Of a stretch of DNA of 64,000 bases, positions 1 to 13,800 are shown piece after piece. A program made the position numbers and the translations under genes. The number at the start of each line of letters is the position of its first letter. Within the stretch, counting starts at the first letter, position 1. This stretch comes from Pristionchus mayeri (lineage: Eukaryota > Nematoda > Chromadorea > Rhabditida > Neodiplogasteridae): NCBI GenBank assembly GCA_036245805.1, contig BTRK01000002.1, positions 8,056,689-8,120,688 on the forward strand, written 5' to 3'. Below the pieces are notes generated by a model. The model was not told where the DNA came from. It worked only from the letters and a program-made list of their open reading frames with translations, and searched no databases.

Positions 1-343
1 GTTTCAACTTGGCAAGATGTTGTTCCGCAAGGTATATGACATCCATGGAGCGGTTCGAACGCAGTAATACTCATGATACAAATAAATAATACATCAAAAA
101 CATAAAGAGAAGGATGAGCTAGTGAATAAACGGAGCGCGATTGGTTTCGGCTTCAAATGCACTACTTGGTGATAGGAATTGGATAGTCGACAATGAAAGC
201 GACGCTGTTATTTCATCACAAAAACCTCGTCAAACACAAAATCTGATATGCTATCATTGCTTGAGCGTGTTTTAGACGGGCATATCTAAGCACTTCTCTA
301 AGGTACTTCCTTTCTCTCTTCCCTTTCCCTTCCCTTCACTCAC
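1..343. other. Unassigned end of window (intron or 3' region of the C3orf33-like gene)
   Basis: On the minus strand this lies downstream of a GTGAGT donor at 343-338. The last exon or exons of the neighbouring gene should be here or beyond base 1. I could not find a convincing acceptor followed by an in-frame coding stretch. If the donor is not used, the frame runs on to a stop near 272 through a low-complexity Lys/Gly/Glu tail. Confidence 0.4.
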
Positions 344-3300
344 CACGAACTTGGTCACCGGGTTCGCCCTGATCATGCCGCCGACTGCTGATGGGTAGCT
401 CTGCAATAATGATAATAAGAACAAGAAAAAGTACGAATGAGGAGGGATGAGCAACAGTATGACTCGATTCATACTGTACTCTCTCGCTGCCAAAATGTTT
501 GTGCGATATTTTTTCCCGCGTCTTCTTACTAGTCGGAAGAAATTTGAATGAAATAAGCGATAACGCAGGGCTCATATTTTCGAACGCTTACTCTCCAGTA
601 AGGTATAAATAGGATGTTGAATACTCGCCTGCATCGTCTCCACCCACGTGTCGCGCTCCCAAACGCCGACGCCGCGACGATCCGCCACCTGGAAATAGTA
701 AAACATGTAATAATAGTAAAATGGCTTTCTCACAAGGTTTTATTAGGTTTCACTATATCCACATCAGTCAAATAGGACGACATGTTCGATTAATTCGTGC
801 TTCCTTTTCTAGTCAACAATCAAAATTCTGGCTGTGAAATTAGTCTTACACCGTTTTATTACCTGTTTGAGAACGCGAGCTACTCCAATAATTACTGGAT
901 TCAAGGTTTAGCCAACCATTATTCTACATTTTCTCGAGCTGCACAGACTCCCTAAGATATCATTAGTTTTTGAAACAACAATGCTACAAGGACGTACGCC
1001 TTTCATCAATCCATGTACGCCCTCAATCTTACTCACTCCATTTCCCCTGCTCTTGCTCTCACGGTCAGACAGAGCAGGAGGAAATGAAGAAAAAAACAGC
1101 CACTCAACTTCTCGCTCATGAGCAGCCGCTGCACGAGGCGCGAGTACGCCGGCACCGACTGCAGCGCCTGAATGAGGATAATTAATTTATTAAATTTTAA
1201 CCAATCGTATTAATGATATTACCATTACGATAGTGAAAAATGTTCGGTGAATGCTTTACATAACAGAAAACTCGAGAGCGTCGTGAAAGCAAGTGCTCCC
1301 AGAGGGGTAATGGCACTGCGAATCTCTCTTGCTACTGGTAATCTATATTGGGAAAATCGTTGTATTCTGGCGTACAATGATGTTGCCTAATTGTGTGTGC
1401 CATGATACACTTCCTAACGTACAACCATACTCGCGGAACGGGAAAATATACACAGCATAATATTCGCTCGTTCCGTAAAAAGGTGTGTACGTTAAGAAGT
1501 TTGACACCACGTTGCTACGCATTCTACTTCGACAGTACCATTCCTGTCCAAACAAGACAGTACAAGAGCTGAAGACAGTTCAAAACCAAAGATCAAAGGT
1601 CAACTAATCACCCACCTTGAGGTGGCTGGAGTGCTCGGGCGGCGGGACGCGCGCGTACCCGCGACGCACCAGATCCACGTTGAGGTTCGTGCGAACGAAG
1701 GCGTTCTGAAAGGAATCGATAATACAATATCCCAAGCGTGATCTACCGGAATCAGGTGGTAGATTGAGCGCCGCTGCGCTGGCATCAATGCGCAAACTCA
1801 GCGAACCAATCAATTTGAGCTCGAAGCAAAATTATTACGACATGGCAGTTTCATGGCGCACACTCAAGGGATATTTCGAGACAAACAAGAATACTCGATT
1901 CTGACTTGTCGAGCAGTTCGAAAACAAAAATAAATAAATATCTAATTGTAGTTAATTAACAAATGCCGCTCTCTTCCCACCTTCTTGATGGTGACGTCAG
2001 CATCGACGGTGCCCTGGACGGCATCCGCCATCTTGATTACAGTGAACGTCACCGGCTTGTTCGCCAGTCTGCAGATGGGTACGATAATGATCGATTTATA
2101 AAGTACATTATCGATCGATTTACGAGAGCACTGTATTACAATAAACAAAAACAATATTTATTGTCGGGGGTGACTGCAAAATACTCTTTATGATAAATTG
2201 AAATTAACATGTTAAAAAATATTTTTACACGAATTTCTCTTGTTCCGAATATGCCACGCGCACTTGAGTTTCAGTTATCCAATAAACGTGGAAAATGATC
2301 GTGTAGTCCGATAAGATCGCAGTATTGGGTTGAAAAAATATATAAAATAGCCCTACATGGGGGGTGCAAAGTATGTTCCAAAATGGGCCCCGCACACTAG
2401 CGTTTTTAGCCATCCTACATGAGCTGGAAAGTTCCTCAGGTGTGTTCTTCGCCAACTGTGTTGTCGTAAAAAAACACCAATACATCGCCTAACCGGAAGA
2501 TCCACACGATGAAAGCAATTTTTCAAAGGCCTATCCCACTAGAGTTTCAACCATCTATCATGAACTGGAGAATTCCTCTCGTCTGTTCATCTCCTACCTC
2601 TGAACGCGTAAAAAACAAATATATCGCCTAAAAGGAGGTCCTTTGCGATGCCAGCCATCCCACATCAACTGGTGACGAGCAAGTCTATGACGCCTACCTG
2701 AGGTCCTTCGTGATGTAGGTGGTGCCGGCCTTGGAGATATCCAGACCGGCGAGACGGAGAGTCAGCAGGCCCACCTGCGAGATAGGACTCTCTTAAGTTC
2801 GCACACTCTCTCGCCTACCCCTTCAATCCCACACACTAGCCTTCGATGGTGCCCACCAAGTGCTACAGCACCACCAATATCTGCATCGTCATAAACGATT
2901 TTAGTTGTGAAGAGATACATTTGTGCCTGCCAGATTAAGGTCACTAATACAGCCAATATCAACTGGAACAGGTACAATTTGAGGTGTACACACCGCTCAG
3001 TATTACGAATACAAATCGTCAACTAAATATTTAATATCCTTCCCACGCTCTTCAAATAGCGATGGCAGGTAGTAATGTATGTACATCCAATGGATAAAGC
3101 AGTGTCTTCGAGTAAGCTGGGGGGAGGGGGTACAACTGCGAATATCAATCCAGCTAACTCTACGCTGTTATGGCATCATGTTGAAACCTCAATTCACCTT
3201 CTCTTCCAAATTAAAAATTGAAGGACTTCACTCTTAATAGGGCCTATTCGTTGACAAAGGAGATACATTCCATGGTTAAAAATCAATAATTCAGTGGTAA

Positions 3301-4418
3301 GTCACCTTGGCATTCTTCCTCTTCGGGAGAATGCTCGGGAGGCGGACGATGGGCTCGTGCTCGATGCGCAGCTCACCCGTGGGCAGCACCTCGCGGATCT
3401 TAATTTACAACTTGATAATAAACAAACTCCATATATTAGTTCTGCACTTTTATCCAATTATGTTTCAATTATGTTTTCGGTGCGAGGATGATAGAAAAAT
3501 GAAGAAGGAAAGAAATAAACTTGCTATTAACTGTTTTTGAGCTACCGTTTCACTCATAGACACCATGAAACAAACATTTGCTAGCAAGCAGTTCTAGTGT
3601 GAATCTCATTTTGAATCGGATAAATTCAAGAAATTCAAGACGAACCTTTCCCTTGAGCTCGAGCTCCTTGCGAATGAACTCCTTCGGAATCTGGCTGGCA
3701 TTCTCGAACTTGGCGAACTAAAGACAAAGATATACATTGAAGCAATCCAATATCGATCAGTACTTCTTCATAAGACAAGACCATACCAACGTGATTCCAC
3801 CGTAACACTTTCCCTGTACTTTGTAGGCCGTATTATAGATAAGGTTACGGCTAGATTGTAGTAGTCAACACTATCTTAGATTGGATGCCTTCCTCAGATG
3901 ATTAAGTTCTACGGGCCAGTGACTCCGCTACTTTGGATTAGTCTTCTCCAAATACAATCCAAAATCTATTTCAGTCGATTATAACCATTCCGAAAGAACT
4001 GTGTGATATTTTAGACAGATCAGGGATAGTATGTTTCCAAATTTGGACAAAATAAAACTCACGATACGAGAGTTGCGCAGGAAGAGCGCAGTCCCAAGCA
4101 GGCCCATTCCAACGATTGTTCCCTGAAGGATGATAGATTAACTTGTAAGGGAGCTTTCAAAAGTACGGATGTGCGCCAAGGTGCTGAGGATAGATCTTGG
4201 AAATGAGATCATCAGAACCTCAAGCACTTCTTGGGTGTGAGCGTAGGTAGTTCTATACTAGTACTCTAGCTAAAACTTCTACATCGAGTAAAACAACGTA
4301 CCCTGACAGCAAGAGCGGCGTACTTGTCGACGGGGTCGACAAGCTTGCCCGCCGAGGCATCAGCGGCCGGCGGCCCGTCGTTCACGACAGCCGGAGGGGC
4401 TTCTGCTGCCTCCGCCAT
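344..4418 (-). CDS. C3orf33-like protein (membrane-anchored, TNase/OB-like fold), 3' end incomplete
   Basis: Ten exons on the minus strand read in one frame: 4302-4418, 4063-4122, 3646-3717, 3306-3398, 2698-2774, 1981-2068, 1616-1705, 1108-1167, 629-688, 344-400 (258 codons so far). Exon 1 is an Ala/Pro/Asp-rich leader. Exon 2 is a Gly/Leu-rich membrane segment (GTIVGMGLLGTALFL). Exons 4-7 form a beta-rich region with HEPIVRLPSILP, GLLTLRLAGLDIS and RLANKPVTFTVIK, the order seen in animal C3orf33 proteins, which resemble staphylococcal nuclease. Exon 9 contains GVGVWERDTW, like the nuclease C-terminal helix region. The family's enzymatic activity is unproven and I see no clear catalytic triad. 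The ATG directly follows the acceptor CTTTTCAG, fitting spliced-leader addition. Oddities: the donor after exon 8 is AAG|TTGAGT instead of GT, and intron 9 is GC-AG. The C-terminus is missing or off the window. Confidence 0.8.
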
Positions 4419-4856
4419 CTGAAAAGTAGCCATGAAAATGCAAAGAAAAAGAGCAAAACCCGTGAAGTTGTGAAAAACAACGAAAACAAAGTGAAAAGCC
4501 CGTCACAGAAACCGCATCGAACTTATTATATTACTGTAGCTAATTACAAATTAATTTTAAACATTGGATTATTTTTAGCGCAGGTTTCTTACAAATTTCA
4601 TTTTGAGGAATCGACTAGGCGTGGTTTATCCTTAAACGGTAATATACATAACTTATTAGTGAGAGAATAATGTCGAAAGAAAAAATGTTCTCGATCCGCG
4701 CACACATTGCTGACAAATATTGCTTGGCGCACTGCATTCAGGCGTCATTGCGCAGTTTGCGAGCTGTCGATTGCGTTTCAGTCTCTTCTTTTCGTCCTAT
4801 TTTCGCGTCTCTAAACTGCCTAGTTTATTAAGTTTCATGCCTCAAATTTCAGACCG
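4419..4856. promoter_or_regulatory. Divergent intergenic region between two genes with likely trans-splice acceptors
   Basis: 438 bases separate the minus-strand start at 4418 and the plus-strand start at 4857. Both starts are preceded by good 3' splice sites with no matching upstream exon: CTTTTCAG immediately before the minus ATG, and AAATTTCAG ending at 4852, four bases before the plus ATG. These are best read as spliced-leader acceptors, with a shared bidirectional promoter in between. I see no clear TATA element. Confidence 0.5.
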
Positions 4857-7800
4857 ATGTCTCAGTTCGGGTTTTTCAATTCGACACAGCCGTTGCCACA
4901 ACCCGCGCGCTCTGGATATGACGTAATTCCAGGTAATCAGTGCGATGCGAATTCCGCTAATCTTGTTTTTGTTTGGAAGAATTTGGGTTTTATAATTTAA
5001 TAATGTGCTTTGCAGCTTCTCATTCCGCGTTCGAGGCACCCCGGCGCTACGAGGACCGTCGCGACGACCCGTACGCGAGAGGTACGAACATGCATTTTTC
5101 ATCGGCTAGTGGATGATTCTCAGGACGCCTTTGATTAGTTTCGGTCGTTATGCTCGGTTTCCTTTTAACTTAGAGGCTTGGGATATTATTTAATACTTTC
5201 TAAATAGTGGCTAGTCTAATAGTTGACTCCAATTAGAACCCAAAAACGCGCGCATTCACTAGCAATGCACCAACAAAATTGTAATCTAAACCGCTCCAGC
5301 CCCCTCACCTCGAGGCGCGGGCTTCTACGAGACGGCTCGGGCGTACCCGCCGGGCCCGATGGATCGGCTGCCGGGTTCCATGGACCGGGCCTACCCCGCA
5401 CCCTCCCACTACGCCGAGTCTTCCATGCCCATGGTGGCTCCGATGGATCGGGGCGCCTACCTCCCCATGGAGGCGTCTCGGCCAATGGCTGCCGTCCACT
5501 ACGAGACCGGAAGTGAGTGGGACGTCATGTTTTTGTTATTTATATAAATATTTGTATTTTTAAATTTAATAAAATATTTCCAGGGGATCCCTACACGTCC
5601 GTTCACTACGAGACAGGAAGTGAGTTTTCCTACCTGTTACCGAATGAAAGTTGACAATTTTTCGTTTCAACCGATGTTTTGTATGTTCAGAAATAATTCC
5701 AATTATTTTCAGGAGACCCCTACCCGGCGCCTGTCCGCTACGAAACTGGAAGTAAGTATAGCTTGATTTTTGTTTATTTTTATTTTTATTTAAAAAATAC
5801 GTGTATATAATTTTCCCACTTTAGGAGACTCCTTCCCTGCATCGTGGCGTTCGGAGCCTCCCCGGGAAGAGCCGCGTCACGAGGTAATCAATAGCGTACT
5901 ATCTAGAAACGCGCCAAGTCCCGCCCCTCCTACTTGCTAAGGCTTGGATTTGGCCGCTTAAGGATAGATGCTCGGCCACGCCATTAATTCAATAGTACTC
6001 AATACGGTTGTTACTTTTGTTTATGACAGCTAATCGTTGAGAATATAGCAGATTTGTCTTCACTAGTCAATGATTGATAATATTGTCCTGAAACTTTAAT
6101 TCACTTGGTCCTTCTTAAACACCATGGCCTTTAATTCACTTGGTCCTTCTTAAACACCAGGGAATGAGTGCATCTCACATTTTCGAGCAGAAATTGTAAA
6201 TAAATGACCTGAAACATAATTTTCCTTTCAGTTCTTCGGCAACAATGACACGTGGCGTTCAACGGCGCCTCGTCGCTCATCGCCTTCTCGCGATCGGTAA
6301 TTTAATTAATTAATTAATTGATAATTAAAATTTTTTTTCAGGATCTACAACAGTGACGCATTCGGATCCCAGCGGGACTATTCGCCTCCGTTCAAGCGGC
6401 CGCAGTACTCGGTGAGACGTTGATTTAGAATCGTTATTATGAGTAATTGTGGTGTAGTGGGAAATATCGGTCTGACAACCACACCACACCAATTGCTACC
6501 TACGCTTTCCGTTGTTTCATTAATTACAATTTATTAGCCTAATTAATATTGCCTGCTTCAGAAGGACCGCTCGCCTCCTCGTCGAGAGAATCGAACGCGG
6601 GACCGCTCTAGCTTCGACGACAAGCACAAAAGGGAGGGCAGGTAGGGCTCGAGAACTGATAACACGGCATTTTCATTCGACATTTCCCACTGCTCGACGG
6701 TCGAGAGTGAATGTAGAATGATGGAATGATGATACTAGTACCCGAATAGCGAATCCTAACTGCAGGGCGGGGAGCAATGAGAGGGAGAAGGAGAGGAAGA
6801 GGGAGAGAAGCAGGAGCAGAGACAGGAAGAAGGACAGGTGAGACATTTAAATTTATTTTTAAAATCATTTAAATATTTTTAAATTTTATTAACTAAATTG
6901 GGCTACAATTCTCGATACACGCCTTGCATATGCCAAGGGCAAGTCGCAAGCAAGACAAGAGAATATAATTGCAGAAAGGATGAGAAGCCGGAGAAGGAGC
7001 ACAAGCGCACGGATCTGAACTGGAGAGGGAAGGAGGAGAAGGAGAACGGGAAGGCGACCAAGGGGAATGGAGAAGAGGTGAATTTTCGAAAATGTTTATT
7101 TATTTTTAAATTTATATTCTTTAAATGTTGTGGAGTGCTGTGAGATTGTGCTAGTGTTATGTGATTTGAAGTGGTAGCCTGCTCTCGTCGCTAAAAGCGG
7201 GAGGATAGATCGTAAAATATTATTACCAGATGTAACGCATATCGCGTACTATTTTCTGCCCTCGAACACAGACATGAAGATTGAACATACAAAGCATACA
7301 AATATTCCCCAAAAATGGAATTCAACGCTTGACTGCGTATAACCATTAATGGACAGGACAGCTTCACGGGTGCTCTAGATTAGTAAAAAAAAAGATTTTT
7401 GGTTAAAATATCCAAGTTTTGAAAATCAGACATGTTCATTTGAATTCAGATTGACACGACTTTATTACCGTAGCCATATAACATAGTCTAACACGCGCTA
7501 GACGCGGCGTATGAGAGAGCATCCCAAGAGGGGCCTCCCTTGCGGAACGCTTATCCACTTTTGTCATACAGATGATGGTGTATCAAGATCATAATCTGTA
7601 TGACTGGCCTCCCTTGCGGAACGCTTATCCGCTTTTATTTTTTATCAGAGGAAGACGTCTCCCATTTCCCATGTGTATTTTGGAAGTTTTTATAAGAGCA
7701 AGCGGATTTGAGCACCCGTGAAGTTGTTAGAAATCTGATCTGATACATCTTAAACATTTGTTTTATAAATGATACTATGTCTGCACCTACGAATTACTGC

Positions 7801-10800
7801 ATCGTCACAACAATCATCAATATGGAATAATATTAATACGTCTACGTATAGGAGCTTTCAAAGCTTCGTACAGGGTGCGCCATAATTACGTAGACTGATT
7901 TCATTATTCTGTGACCCGGCCGCCCAATCGATATGCGCGACCCCTATAGCACCATCATGGCGAGTGACCATTGGTCTCTCACTATTCAACTATTATCGTG
8001 TCAGTTAGTTACTATTATCGTGTCAGTTAGTTAGGTTTTTCAGTAATGGCGATGTCTACTCGTCTCCAACCCTCATTATCAGTCACAAGTAGGTGTCACA
8101 CGTCGGTGACATCGACGCTCATCGACTTGGCGTTCACAAATCGAATGCTTCCGATATCGTCATAACATACCAGCAGCTTGGTACTGATAAGGACTGTCCG
8201 GACATATAGAGACCTGGGTATGTTTCCACCACAAGGCACCCAGAGCGCATCCGAAAGATGGTGCTTCGAAACCGTACTCACGTTGTCAAGAGTATTGATA
8301 TCTCGAGCACTTCCATTTCTGATCTTCTCAAGTCCCGGCTGACTCTTCGCACTTACAAGTACATTAAGTTGCTCGGACTAGGTGAGCGTCAGATTATGCG
8401 TTTCATAGAGCGGAACCGTAAACTGTTGTTGCAGTTTGCCAGGTCCGCGCATTTCAGAACGTTGCTCAGCGATGTAAATATCTTTACAGTCGAAAGCATG
8501 TAAAATATCCAAACCAGCATAATCACTGCCTCTGATCCTGAAGTATCTTAAAATAGTTGTGGAATCGTTGGTTATATCATTCATCACGTCTACATCAGGG
8601 TTAGTGTTGCAATTTGCACAACAGTCAAGTTCCTTCTCATTTTTGTCACTCCGGGAGCTAAGAACAATAAGGAGTATTACATGATGCGCATCCTGGAAGG
8701 CGCGCCAACACCACAAACTCAATCCAACTTCTACCAGGAACACTGGTCGTCTCAGCAACAATCAACGCCATTCAGAAGGCAAATGCGTTGCCGGACACCC
8801 ATGCACCCGACCAAACCACTCTCACTGATTGACCCCCTAACTCCCCCGATCTTAACCCCTCGACTGCAGGGTTTAGGGGCGTAGTAGTCCAAGATGTCCT
8901 CTAACAAGAACTATACGCGAACCCCCCTGAAGGCAGCCATTCTCAAAGCATGAGTCGAAATCTGTGAAAATTTCATGCGGGAATCGATAGGTGGATCTGA
9001 AAAGATACTCAAGGCCAGTCTCAGAGCAAATAGAGGCCCCATCAAACGAAGACAGTATGTTACCATATGGTTGTTACCATACCCATATGGTTGGTAAACT
9101 TTGCCATAAAATATATCCCACAAGTTCGATTCCAAAGGTAGGAAACATTTGAAAACATCAGTCTACGTAATTATGGCGCACCCTGTAATTATTATTTATA
9201 ATATTCGACATCGGCTTACAAAATACTCCAATCCAAACGTGGGCAGCATTGCTGCTAGCAGCCAGACCCTCCCGGTTTTCTGGTAGTGCTCATCGTACTT
9301 TAGGGTACCAGATTCCGTATACGCTGCCGGTTTTGTGGCTGAACCAGTTGGCTCACTCCCGGATTTAGAAAATCAGTAGCAATCCCTGCTCATGTGTGCT
9401 CCTATCGCATTGCGCGATTGATTAATATGCTATCTGACTCGGCAAACATACTGTGGGAATATTATATTTTCCCGTCTGTAGACTTTCTGAAAACCGTGGA
9501 AAGAGATGATAAAAAATTGGTTAAGTGAGAACTGTTGAAATCTGGGCTGTGCAAAGTGAAATTCGTAAACTTCAATTGGCTTAAGATTTTGTCATCGTAG
9601 CACATCAACAACAAGTGATTAACGTGTGTATCTATATGAAAGGAGTCGGATTTTACCAATATATAAAGCGGTAATTCCGTTTGTGTGAGCGGATTGTGAA
9701 ATCTTCTCGGAATAAACAAGATGAACGTAAACAAGTGACGTCAAATGTCTCAGTTGTGAAACAGCGGGCCGCATAGCGGCAAGCTCGAATCATGTGAATC
9801 CCCGTCGAAGACGGGTTTGAGTGAGCTAATAATCAATATTACTACTTCAAGTAGTGACGAGTTATTCAAATTTCTCTCAACATTTTACCAAAAATTTCTA
9901 TAAACAAGACAACTACTCAAATTTAATACTTCACCGGATATGGTTGGAATTGTATTTCGATTATATAAAAGCCCACAATTTAATATCCAGGGGGTATCTT
10001 GAAGTTTGCGAAAGTTTACGTGCACAGCCCTGATGGTGTATCAAGATCATAATCTGTATGACTGTCATGACATCCCGACCTTTGAAAACAATTTGCCAAA
10101 TGAACATACGATACGGATTGGAGTCGGACATTTCTGCATATTATCGTCGAGAGTTGCTCCTGCCGTCCAATATGAATGTTATTCTCGTACATTTCACACA
10201 TTCTGCGATATTTATTCAGTCCTGCGAAGTTCCCAGCTCGTCAAATTTAAAGGCATTCAAGCCGTCGTATACTTTTCTGCAATACGTGAAGCTGTCCGCC
10301 GAAGTTTAGTAATATGTTTAACTAATTGATATTCCGTTATTCCGAAGCTCTTCTAATGTGATATATCTTCACAAGAGAAATTAATGATCACAAGCTGCTA
10401 TCTTCGTGGTTATTCAAGTTGCAACGTGTCTTGCTTGAAGCAGTGGTACCTCCAATGTATGCACATTGCTCAATTAAAGTTAGATCTATTTCATGGGTTG
10501 CAATTCCGGAAGCATTCAGTTTCCATGCATACATATCGGAAATCCTCGTTTTCGTTGTCGTTTTAATAAAGTCACTATATCATACATTATTTACGTAATC
10601 GTCTCAGTAGAGACTGGTTACCAATTAATAAAAGTAATCACGCTTTTAAAAATACGGGTTTTTATAAGTATACAATAGTTCTCAAATAAAGCATTCTAAA
10701 TTATTTAAAAATATGGCTGTCAATTAATTCTTAAAATAATAGATCAGGGTTTTAACAACATACCAACCGCTTTCTTTCAGAAGAAGAGGCGCGTTGACGA

Positions 10801-13800
10801 TAAGAAGGAGGAGGCGGTTGAAGAGAGCAAGAAAGAGGAGGAAAAGATCGAGCCAGAACCTGAAAAGGCCGAAGAAACTAAATATGAGCCTAAGAACAAT
10901 GATGAAGAGACGACGGATGTTGTCGAAGAAGACAAGTATGAAGAAATGATTGAAGATGAGGGCAAGAAGAAGAAGGCAGAGGAACCGGAGAAAGTCGAAC
11001 CACCCAAGAAGGAGGAGAAGAAAGAGGAAAAAGTGGAGAAGAAAGAGGGGAAGAAAGAGAAACAACCAGAGAAGACCGATGATAGACAGTCCCGCATTCG
11101 ATCCCCGTCCATTGAGAAGAGGAGACATGATCGATCCCGTCATCGAGGGTCGTCCGCAGAGAAAAAGCGAGACGATAGGCCCCGCAATCGGTCTCCGCGC
11201 GCTGAGAAGAGGAGAGACGATGGGGAATTCAAAGTTATCACGGACGCTTCTTTCGATGAGGTAAATTACATAGACAACACCAAGATTTTGATGATCGATT
11301 AGCAGTATATTTCAATATAAAAGCGGGAACTCAACCAATAAAATTGCACTTGTTAGATACACCGACCGGGCGCTCGTCCCTACGGAACAACCTACAAGGG
11401 AAGAGGCACTGAGCATCGGTCTGATTATCGACCCGAGCCCCCTAAGCCAGAGCCACCGAGGTGATTACAGTAATCAGATTACTGTTATATTTGAAGATTG
11501 GAATAGGCAACTGGGTACCAAAGTGGTTCTAATGGTTTCTATTTATTGTGAAAGATAAATAAATAATAATAATGGAAATAAAAATAAAGGGAACGAGGTG
11601 CGTCGTGGGCGGAGCAATACAAGGCTAAAGTGATGATGACGAAGACGGCCGTCCATGGACTCGGGTATGTCTGACTCATCCCAAAGCACAGATTTATTTC
11701 ACTGTAGTCTTTGTAAACTCTAAATAAAGACCCTCCATTATCGCTTATAAATAAGGACTACACGATTTTCTATTCAAAAGCCCTAATACGAGCATTGTGA
11801 TCCTCATAAAACCCGAATCTTCAGCTATTCGCCTCGTAATTTTACCGTATATCGACACCAAATATCGGCGATTCTTCTCATTCGTTTCGCCACGTGTAAA
11901 TAAAGATACCGTAATTTCTCGATTATACCATAATCCTAATTAACGATCTTCTCTCACAGCGGCGCTCCTGCTGCGGCAGCTCCGTCAATGGTGGCCATGG
12001 CGCCTGCCGCGGTGCTTCCGCCAGTCGCATCCGCGCCACTCCCTCCGCTGCCTCGCTCCGCGGCCTACGACGCATACGATGCGTACGATCCATACGCAGC
12101 TGCGCGACAGTCCGCGTCGATCTCCATGTACGCGGAGCGGCCTCTCGCTGAGTATCCGCCTCGCGCGCATCCAACCGAGCTGGCGGATTACGCTCGTCGC
12201 GTGCTCGCGTCGCCCGCTATGCGCGCGCTTGACGCGATGTCTGTGCCGCGTGATCCGTACGACGAGCGAGAGAGGATCCTGCTCAGAGAAGAACGGTAAA
12301 TTAGCATTATTTTACTTCTTCAATATTCCTGTTCTTTACAGCGTTGATAACAGTATGATCTCGTGATCACAGGGTTTTAAGAATAAAACGAACAATTGAG
12401 TAATGCTAACATGGCTCAAGATTTGATGATTAGGGGAACATAAACGACGAGTTTTGTTTTTTGATGGCGTCCAACCGCGGATTTGGGGAATAGTGAGTGT
12501 GTATGTCGGGGAAATAGTGATAGTAGTAGCGACAGTCTGTCGAATCGCCTGCTTTTGAGTGAAACAATCTGGTTCTCAGAGACTTGTACGAGCGACGTCG
12601 ATTGCTCGAGGAGCGTGAGCGGAGTCGCTCGCCGCCGCCGAGAAGGCCGGAGATGTACGACTACGAGAGGAGGATGGAAGAGAGACTGCCGCCGCCGAGG
12701 GACTACTATGAGGAGAGGTGAGCGAGGCGAATTGATTGCTGCGTTTATTAGGACGCGCCTAGTATTTTAGGGATTTGAAGAATGTAGTATTTGCGAGTTT
12801 TTTTGGGAATAGGATGAGGAGAGGTGTGCGAATGGGAATAAAGGCAATGAATGGGTTCAGCTTCTGGGCTTTACTTGGCTTGTTGAAACTAGTAATAAGA
12901 TGGTGGGGAGTTCCATTGTGTTGGGACGTACCTGGTTTCATTTATTTTATGGATTTTGTGAAGCATGAATGTTGTATTTGCGAGGCTTTGGGACTACTAC
13001 GAAGAGAGGTTAGCGAATGAGAATGAGGACAGTGAATGGGTTCAGCCACTGTGCTTTAATTGGCTTGCTGAAACTAATAGCAAGATGGTGGGGGAGTTCT
13101 ACGAGGAGATTTGCGCGAGACAATGCGATGGTTGCATCGGAACGTCACTGGTTTTTTTTGATATGGTGAAACGTGGTTGTGGTAGTTGATATTTTCGTTT
13201 TGAGTAAAGGGTGGAACGGGATTATTCTACTATCAGTACAAGATGTTCCTAAACCGACTGAAACTCTGAAGTTAGGCACATGCCCGTGTGTCATTCTCCA
13301 TCTGAAATAACAAATCCTTCAATTGAATAGATTTTGCGCGAAACACAACTCCTTTAGGTACCGCTCGGAGCGTCCGGATGATCGCGCACGCTACGCGGAT
13401 GTGCGTGATGAGCGCGCGAGATACGCGGAGCGCGCGCCCTACGAGACGGCACTCTCGGGCGAGAGGGAGAGGTAGGAGATTGGTTTTTTTTTAAACCCCT
13501 ACAACGAGATTACTACTTGGTTTCCGCGTTCGATATATTTTAGTCCTGTAAAACGGTTATGTAATAGCTAGAGAGGGGGACGATTCAGAATTTTTTTATA
13601 CATCGTACCCAGAAACGATTGTTCGGAATGTTCTAATCGTGGTATATTATATTTGTCAAACGAGGGTGTAGGTGGCGAGCAAATATCCATCTAGCGTGAC
13701 TAATAGTAATGGAAATATTTTTATGGCCCAACGCTTGTACGAACTATTGAACGACACTACCCAATGCCGACATGTAATTACTGTGAAACACTAAAATAGT

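Noticed and set aside
8378..8761. 127-codon minus-strand open frame
   Set aside because: It is the antisense of the degenerate mariner-like transposase region and lacks any motif or splice context.
10006..10329. 107-codon plus-strand frame in intron 11
   Set aside because: It begins within a dispersed repeat, has no splice sites or homologous motif and composition is not protein-like.
10724..11143. 139-codon Leu/Phe-rich minus-strand frame resembling a membrane protein
   Set aside because: It is the complement of the Lys/Glu-rich exon 12; its hydrophobicity is a codon-complement artefact.
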